This document shows, piece after piece, positions 58,093-64,000 of a stretch of DNA of 64,000 nt. Positions within the stretch are counted from its first letter, which is position 1; each line of letters starts with the position of its first letter. Origin of the DNA: Ampelomyces quisqualis (Eukaryota; Ascomycota; Dothideomycetes; Pleosporales; Phaeosphaeriaceae); assembly GCA_018398575.1 (NCBI GenBank), contig JAGTXZ010000014.1, positions 1,364,001-1,428,000 of the forward strand, read 5' to 3'. Made by a program: the position numbers and the translations under genes. The notes below the pieces were generated by a model. It saw only the letters and a program-made list of their open reading frames with translations. It had not been told where the DNA came from and ran no database searches.

Positions 58093-58880
58093 AATATAAT
58101 CTAGAGTAAAAAGACTTTTATTATGCTTCTTTATTAACGTAGAGAGTATAGAATCTAGAGAAGAGTTAATAAGGCTGTTGTTAAAAGTTATATACGTAAG
58201 AGATAAAAAGGCTACTTTAAATTTATATTCTAGAGTTGTTTTACGTATAAAAAGAAAGAACCTTATTACTATTAGCTACCTAAAACAAAGTAAGAAAAGA
58301 AAGAAGTAATTTAAAAGATTAATTAACTAAATTAAGAGTTAGAGCCTGTAATAAAAGAGAAGTAGAAGCTTAAAACAAAGATAGAAAGGCTTAGTCTACG
58401 TTTAAAGCCTAGTAAAAAACCCAAATAGAAATAGAATTAAAAGAATAGTAAGTTATTACAGAAAAAGAGCTCTAGTATTAATTAGTAGCGTTACTAGTTA
58501 ATTATTATAAAGCTAAAGTTAAATCTATTTACAAAGAAGTGTATAAAAAAACAGCCTAGAACTATAGTTTAAGAAGATAAAGCACCTACTTATAACTACT
58601 ACGTATAACATATTGTGTATAGTTAAGAGAAGGTAGCACAGCTACTTTAGTATAGTAATTTACCTAACTTAAACACTATTAAGCCTTACTAGTTTTAGAT
58701 AAAGAGATCTATATCAAAGAGAAAAGTACTAAAGAGTAGAGCTTAGGCTATATAGGTATAGGAATAGTGTTAGAATAAGCTGCCTTAAGAGAAGATTTAG
58801 AACTAGATTAAATAGATCCTAATTTATATCTAAAAGATTATTAAGTTAGATAGAAGCAATAAGTACAAAGAGGGTAAGAA
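58093..58880 (+). pseudogene. Tc1/mariner transposase, C-terminal part, RIP-degraded
   Basis: Resumes directly after the retrotransposon. Recognisable features on the plus strand are KAPTYNYYV-like and NLPNLNTIKP-like blocks around the late catalytic acids of the Tc1 DDE fold, with many stop codons. Joined to the N-terminal part across the duplicated AATAT, the reading order is continuous. Confidence 0.7.
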
Positions 58881-58896
58881 TATACGTAGAACTAAT

Positions 58897-59113
58897 TAAG
58901 ATTATAATTAATATTACAATTAAGATTACAATTAAGATTACAATCTATTATAATTAATATTACAATTAATATTACAATTAATATTACAATTGATATTACA
59001 ATTAGTATTACAATTAGTATTACAGTTAACACTATAATTAGTATTACAATTAACACTACAATTAGTATTACAATTAACACTATAATTAGTATCTTAATTA
59101 ATATTAAGATTAG
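58897..59113. repeat. AT-rich 12-bp minisatellite inside the mariner 3' region
   Basis: About 17 imperfect units of ATTACAATTA[A/G]T with variants (ACAATTAATATT, ACAATTAGTATT, ACTATAATTAGT). The array lies between the transposase relic and the right inverted terminal repeat. Confidence 0.85.
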
Positions 59114-59194
59114 TAGCTATAAGGTTAAAATACTCTTGTATTTGCCCTGTGCGTTAAACAGAAAAAGAGACCTAACTTTTAAAATGTACCTTTG

Positions 59195-59247
59195 TATTTG
59201 TTTACTAGTAGGCATTTCGAAAGGTTATTATTAAGGTAAAGAAGTAA
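59195..59247 (+). pseudogene. Displaced 3' end of the oxidoreductase gene
   Basis: Right after the element's TA the sequence continues the interrupted gene: TAT TTG TTT ACT AGT AGG CAT TTC encodes YLFTSRHF. After a one-base gap at about 59219 it reads KVIIKVKK and stops at 59247. HFGKV-type endings are the normal last strand of this oxidoreductase family. In the present frame a stop comes earlier (59237). Confidence 0.7.
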
Positions 59248-62200
59248 ACATTTATAAGAATAACAAATAAAGCTTTATAGGCACTTTATTTGATTTTTCT
59301 AAGGCTATTATTAATTATAATAATACTTAGCTTTATAAGTAGACTTTAATATTATTAGAGTAAGTAATATCTATAACACTATATTATAATTAAGAAGTAA
59401 AGCTCTTGTAATAAACAAAAACTAGTAAAGAGTACTACTAGTAGCTAAGCTATATAATATAATTATATAATATACTCTTATACTAAAGATAACTATTACT
59501 AATAGTATAGTATTAGATAATAGTATACTGTTAGTATAGTAACCTAATAGTAGATATATCTAAAAGTATAAAGAATTTCTCTAGTATATAGAACCTATAA
59601 TAAAGTCTTGTAAATTATTATATTTTACTTAGAATTTATACTCTTATATAGCTTTCTGTAGTACAAAGATTAGTATATACTACTTAGCTACCTTTCTTAC
59701 TCTTTAAGTAGTTTACTTCTTAATAACCTAAGAATTCTTTCTTACTTATTAAATAGTTTACCTGTTTACATAGGCCTTAACACTTTAAAAACTTTAATAA
59801 TAAATAATATACTTATAGATACTTTAGATACTATCTACTAAACTTATATTACTAGTAGTAAGATTACTAAGCTAGATCTCTTCTATAGAAACTAAAACTA
59901 ACTTAGGTTATAGCTTGTTTAGTAAGAAATCTTCTTCTATATAAAAAATAATATAAAGAAAGAAGATAAGGCTATACTTCTAATTAGTTATATATATAGT
60001 AAAGTATAGTAATAGATATTACTTAAGCTTAAAAGCTACTTTAATAAAACTAGTTTAATAGATTTTTTTTTGAAAACTTATTTGTTTTAAAAGAAGAGCT
60101 CTATAAGAACTTTACTATCTCTAAAGAACTAGTTATTATTGAAAATAATAGGTAATAGTAGAAATAGTGTAAATTGTTATTTTTTCTTGTGCTAACTAAA
60201 CTCCTTAATATATACTCTAAGTATTAGATCTAGATTACTAAATCTAGACTTCTTTGCAATTCTAGTTACTTGTTATCTAGTTTCTAGTTTTTAGAAACTA
60301 GCTATCTGGTTTCTAGAAGCTAGTATTCTAGTTTTAGCTTCTAGCTACCTAGTTTAAGAGTCTAGCTTCTAGTTTTACTAGTAACTGGTAACTAATATCT
60401 AGTTTTTCTAGTTTTATTAGATAGTTACTAGGTTTTAGACCCTAGCGTTAAGCTTCAGCTAGTTTTAGATTGTTTTAGGTTGGTTTTACCTGTACTGCCT
60501 AGTTAAGAGCTATATAATTTTAGTTCTCTTATAAGTAATAGGGATCTTAGCTGTTACTAGGCCTATTTAGGATGTTAGAATTAGAATTAAGAGCCTTTAG
60601 CATCTATTTTTTGAAATTACTAAGTAGGCTAGTCTAGCGCCTATATTAATTACGTAATATTAAGAATAAGCTAATCTTTTATAAGCTTTTCTAAAAAATT
60701 ATATATTTAGTTTATTTCTAATTACTAGATTAGTGCTAGCGTATATGTAGTTGTATTTCTAGACTAATATAAACTTTATTTATAGTTTTTTATTATATTG
60801 TTATGTTTTATTATAACTAGTAAACTTACTAGGAATAATTTCTTACTTTGTTAAGTTTTAAACATAACGTAAACTTACTTATTCTGTAAAAATATAGAAT
60901 TACTTAATTTTAAAATTTCAAACTTAGTAATCTTATACTAGTTTTAAAATACTTATAGAAAGATATATTATATAGGTACCTAGGCTTTAGGCTAAAGAAA
61001 CTCTATGAAATAGTAAAAGGAGGATTATTCTAGCATTTAAAATAGCTAATTATTCCGAATTGTAACCTTTACTAGCTCTTTCTTAAAGTTTGTTTATATA
61101 AAGCTAGAGATAGTCTAATATTATAGAGGTATTAAGATCTTTTATATTTGCTTGTATACTACTGTTAATACCTTAATATAGCTTCTAGATTTAACGTAAT
61201 TAAATAGGTACTTAGTTCTAATTAAAAGAGATAAGATAGTTTTCTTTATAGATACGTATTATAGTATAAAACTATAGTAAAGATAGTTTACCTATAGCTA
61301 GCTAGTATATAAGTAAATTACTTCTCTAAATTATATCTATATACCTTTATATCTAGCTTCTAACCTAAAGTGCGTCTTTAGTTTTAAGAGTTTAGATTTC
61401 TAATTAGTTTAGTGCTACTAGATTTTCTATACTTACCTAGTATTAGCCTATTCTTGTTAATAATTTTGTATTTAGAGTACTATAGTAGAAAAACTATTTC
61501 TTTTACACCTTCTTTAGCTAGATAAAAGGCGTATATCTTATATAGATATAAGATTTTAGGTATATTAGAAAAATTTAAAATTAATCTAATTAGCCTAATT
61601 ACTATAACCTGCAGTAGCCTAATAGTAGTACTGTCTACTAGACAATTTAATAAAGGTACTCTACTTACTTTTAGTTGCTAGCAACCTAATAGCAACCTAA
61701 TAGCAACCTAATAGAGTTACTAGATCTATTAGAGTTGCTAGTGTTGCTAATATCGCTAATTTTACTTACGTAACTATATCACTGTATATTTTATATTACG
61801 TAATTGTTTTAAAAACTTAACATATAGAGCAGAATCTCCTTTTAAAAATGCACTATTTAGAATTTTAATAGCTAGTCTAGTTATTAAGATATAGCGCGTT
61901 AAAGTTTTATACTTTTTTAAAAAAAACTTTAAAGTACGTTTAAGACAATAGATCTATACGCCTGCAATATAATATACTATAACAAAATTGTTCTTGAGTA
62001 AAATCTGCAATTTAGTTACTTTTTATTTAATAAAGAATATAATATATTATCTAATTAAAGTGCTAGAGCTTTAGCAAAAACAAGCCTTAGTAAAGAATAC
62101 TAAAAAGTTACAAACTTTACTACTATGTATCTTAGCAACTAGAGTAGCTATAAAAATTCTAAATAGTGTGTTTTAAAGCTAGAATTAAGGTTTATATTTT

Positions 62201-64000
62201 AGGTTTTTAGAATAATTACGTAATTGCGCAGGTAAGGCAGGTAGGTCTAGTAGATTAGGTAGATTAATTTAGGCGTTTTAGTCTAATTAGGTAGCTAGAA
62301 TAAATAGAGGTAGCTAGGCACAGTAGACTACAGTTAAAAACTATCTAGTTAACTATTCTAATAGTGTTGTTAATGTTACTAACTTTAAAAAGCTTAAGTT
62401 TATCTAACATAGCTCTAGTTTTGTATTACTAAGTGTAAAAGCTAAGTAATACTATAAATAAAACTATTATAAGTAAAAAATTTTATTACTTATTCTATGC
62501 TATATAAAGATAGATTAGATTAAATATACTAAGCTAAGAAATAGCTTAATTAGTTAGTCTAGTTCTAAATAGATTCTTACTTTCTTAGTAATATACTTAG
62601 GTATTACAGGTAATAATTTTATAATCTACTAATTTTTATACTCTTTTACACACTTCTTAGATTAGGTAAACTTATTAGCTTACCTAATCTGTTTAGTAGA
62701 GTAAAAGTAGTAATTAAGGTAAATAGTAATACTACTTTATATTATAAGTATTACGTTACCTAATTTATTAGCTTAAATATAAGTTACTAGTGTATAAATT
62801 CCTAATTATTTACTATATATATAGCTAAATTTAATATTCGATAATCAACTTATAATTATAGCCTACGTTACCTCAACTAGGCCTTATATAGAGGTTTTGT
62901 AAGTAGGTAGTATTATATTATAAGAGTAAACAGACTATTAGTATAGGTTTACCTATATACTAAGCTTTAATTTAGAGTATTTACTATTACTTAGCCTATT
63001 AGCTAGGTAAGAAGTAGTCTATTTATATATATTATTATAGAGTAAGATTACGTAACTAGGTAAGAGAGTAGTAGGTAAGCTTATTACCTAGTAGTTGCGT
63101 TACTTAGGTATAAGAAGCCTACCTACTCTTATATTCTTATACTCTAGAGTATTAATTAACTTATTAATTAACTTATTAACTAGCTACCTATCTATTTATT
63201 CTTCTTATTATCTGCTTTATTAACTACTTGCTTAATCTTCTCTATTATAGTAAGTTTTTTCTGCTCTTAATCTAGTTTGTTCCTAACTCTAGTAGCCTTC
63301 TAAGAAGAACTCTACTATTATAATTAATAAGATAGCTTATGCATACGCCTATAAAAAGAACGCTACTACTTCTGTGCCTACTATTAAGAGTAAGAATAAC
63401 TAGGTCCTAGTAAATAATTTAAATCTTCTACACTAATTCTAGTGTAAGACTAAGCAACGCGATTTCTTACCAAAAAGTAGAGTAGTTTCTAGCAAGAAGA
63501 CTTTTAGAGTTAGAAAGAAAGAGCTTTACTTTAGTTTATACTTACGCTACGCCTCTTAGTTTACTAATATGTAGAGTAACAGCTACTTCTATAGTAGAGC
63601 TAGATTAATAATAAGTAAGCGTTATATAGCTTACTTAAACTATTCTTATATTAAGGTATAGGTTATTCTAATTACTATTAGTAATATACTTACTAGTATA
63701 AGTAGCCTAGGTAATCTACGTAAGCAGGCTATATAGATTATTATTAGTATATTTAAAAGAACTATTGCAGTAAGTTTTAAAGCTTATTTAATCTTAGAAA
63801 TAGCTAATTTGTTTATAGAAGCTAGAGAAGGCTTACGCGTAGCTTAACTAGTAGCTTAAGGCTGCAAAGGCCTTATAGCAGGCTTAAAGTACTCTAGCTC
63901 TTACTAGTTTTAAAGTAAGCTTAAGCTATATAAATCTAACTTTTAGCTTACTAGAAAAGAAGCCTATGCGTTCTACTTAGAGCTTTAGAAGATACAAGTT
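59248..64000. other. AT-rich, RIP-type degraded DNA, unassigned transposon relics
   Basis: No open frame of useful length on either strand. Very AT-rich with abundant TA and CTA/TAG words, like the neighbouring degraded elements. It contains an 11-bp tandem repeat near 61678-61716 (AGCAACCTAAT), a CTAG-rich low-complexity stretch at about 60230-60480 and a hairpin at 62660. The last 700 bp have slightly more GC words and may be a further element running out of the window, but no protein family could be recognised. Confidence 0.6.
62660..62689. repeat. Inverted repeat (hairpin) GATTAGGTAA/TTACCTAATC
   Basis: Perfect 10-bp arms separated by about 10 bp in AT-rich DNA; possibly an old terminal repeat or a simple foldback. 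Confidence 0.55.

Larger units (their letters stand above)
50327..59194 (+). mobile_element. Tc1/mariner-type DNA transposon, split by an LTR retrotransposon
   Basis: Inverted ends of about 57 bp: left CGGAGGTGCATTTCAAAAGT.., right CAAAGGTACATTTTAAAAGT.. (read inward). They share the inner block AACGCACAGGGCAAATACA. Every difference in the first 57 bp is C/T or G/A. Both ends abut TA (50325-50326 and 59195-59196), the target duplication of this superfamily. Without the nested retroelement the element would be 1733 bp, normal for a fungal Tc1/mariner or Fot1-size element. The transposase on the plus strand is in two pieces with many stop codons. Confidence 0.88.

Noticed and set aside
58892..59080. 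62-codon minus-strand frame of Val/Ile repeats
   Set aside because: Translation of the AT minisatellite, not a gene.

Overview
The window looks like nuclear DNA of a filamentous ascomycete (Pezizomycotina). Genes are split by short introns of about 40-66 bp (one reconstructed intron would be about 116 bp), with GT..AG borders and CTAAC/CTGAC-type branch sites. Protein types are typical of moulds: a fungal NRPS, a SIT siderophore transporter, a fungal-rhodopsin/Pth11-like receptor, and secreted tyrosinase and laccase-like oxidases. The right 13.7 kb is an AT-rich block of transposons carrying C-to-T/G-to-A mutations, as left by repeat-induced point mutation (RIP). A Dothideomycete such as a member of Pleosporales fits, but that is inference. 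Most coding regions below were assembled by hand from open frames plus splice sites, so exon borders are predictions.

Layout. (1) 1-10 kb, siderophore-type locus: the 3' half of an ABC exporter, a GNAT acetyltransferase on the minus strand, and a 1969-residue NRPS (condensation-like stub-A-T-C-T-T-C) on the plus strand. GNAT and NRPS diverge from a promoter with two ATCTGATAA sites, the consensus of fungal iron-repressor GATA factors (SreA/Sre1). A SIT-family siderophore importer at 25.6-27.5 kb has the same kind of site upstream. (2) 10-17 kb: a small secreted cysteine-rich protein, an inverted-repeat element, a secreted tyrosinase and an MFS drug-type transporter. (3) 17-25.6 kb: a GC-rich DMT/SLC35-like transporter, an acidic protein with about 28 six-residue repeats, an unrecognised basic protein, a broken gene, and a short gene start cut by a tRNA-derived SINE. 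(4) 25.6-34 kb: the SIT importer, gene relics, a small hypothetical gene, a Pth11-like receptor, a CACTA-like MITE and a tRNA-Glu-like sequence. (5) 34-50 kb, ordinary gene-dense DNA: hypothetical proteins, a Rab-GAP (TBC) with a hAT-type MITE just upstream, a nuclear-type protein, a secreted multicopper oxidase and a zinc-free alcohol-dehydrogenase/quinone-oxidoreductase-like gene. (6) 50.3-64 kb, AT-rich: a Tc1/mariner element inserted at a TA in the last coding part of the oxidoreductase, itself split by a complete Ty3/gypsy-type LTR retrotransposon (two 301-bp LTRs, AATAT target duplication). The lost 3' end of the oxidoreductase is recognisable on the far side at 59.2 kb. Beyond it lies unassigned RIP-degraded DNA.

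How the genes work together. The NRPS would join hydroxamate units into an extracellular siderophore. The ABC pump is placed to export it or related compounds, the GNAT may acylate or acetylate a precursor or product, and the SIT transporter would bring the ferric complex back. The shared GATA-type sites suggest common iron repression. The remaining genes look like independent functions.
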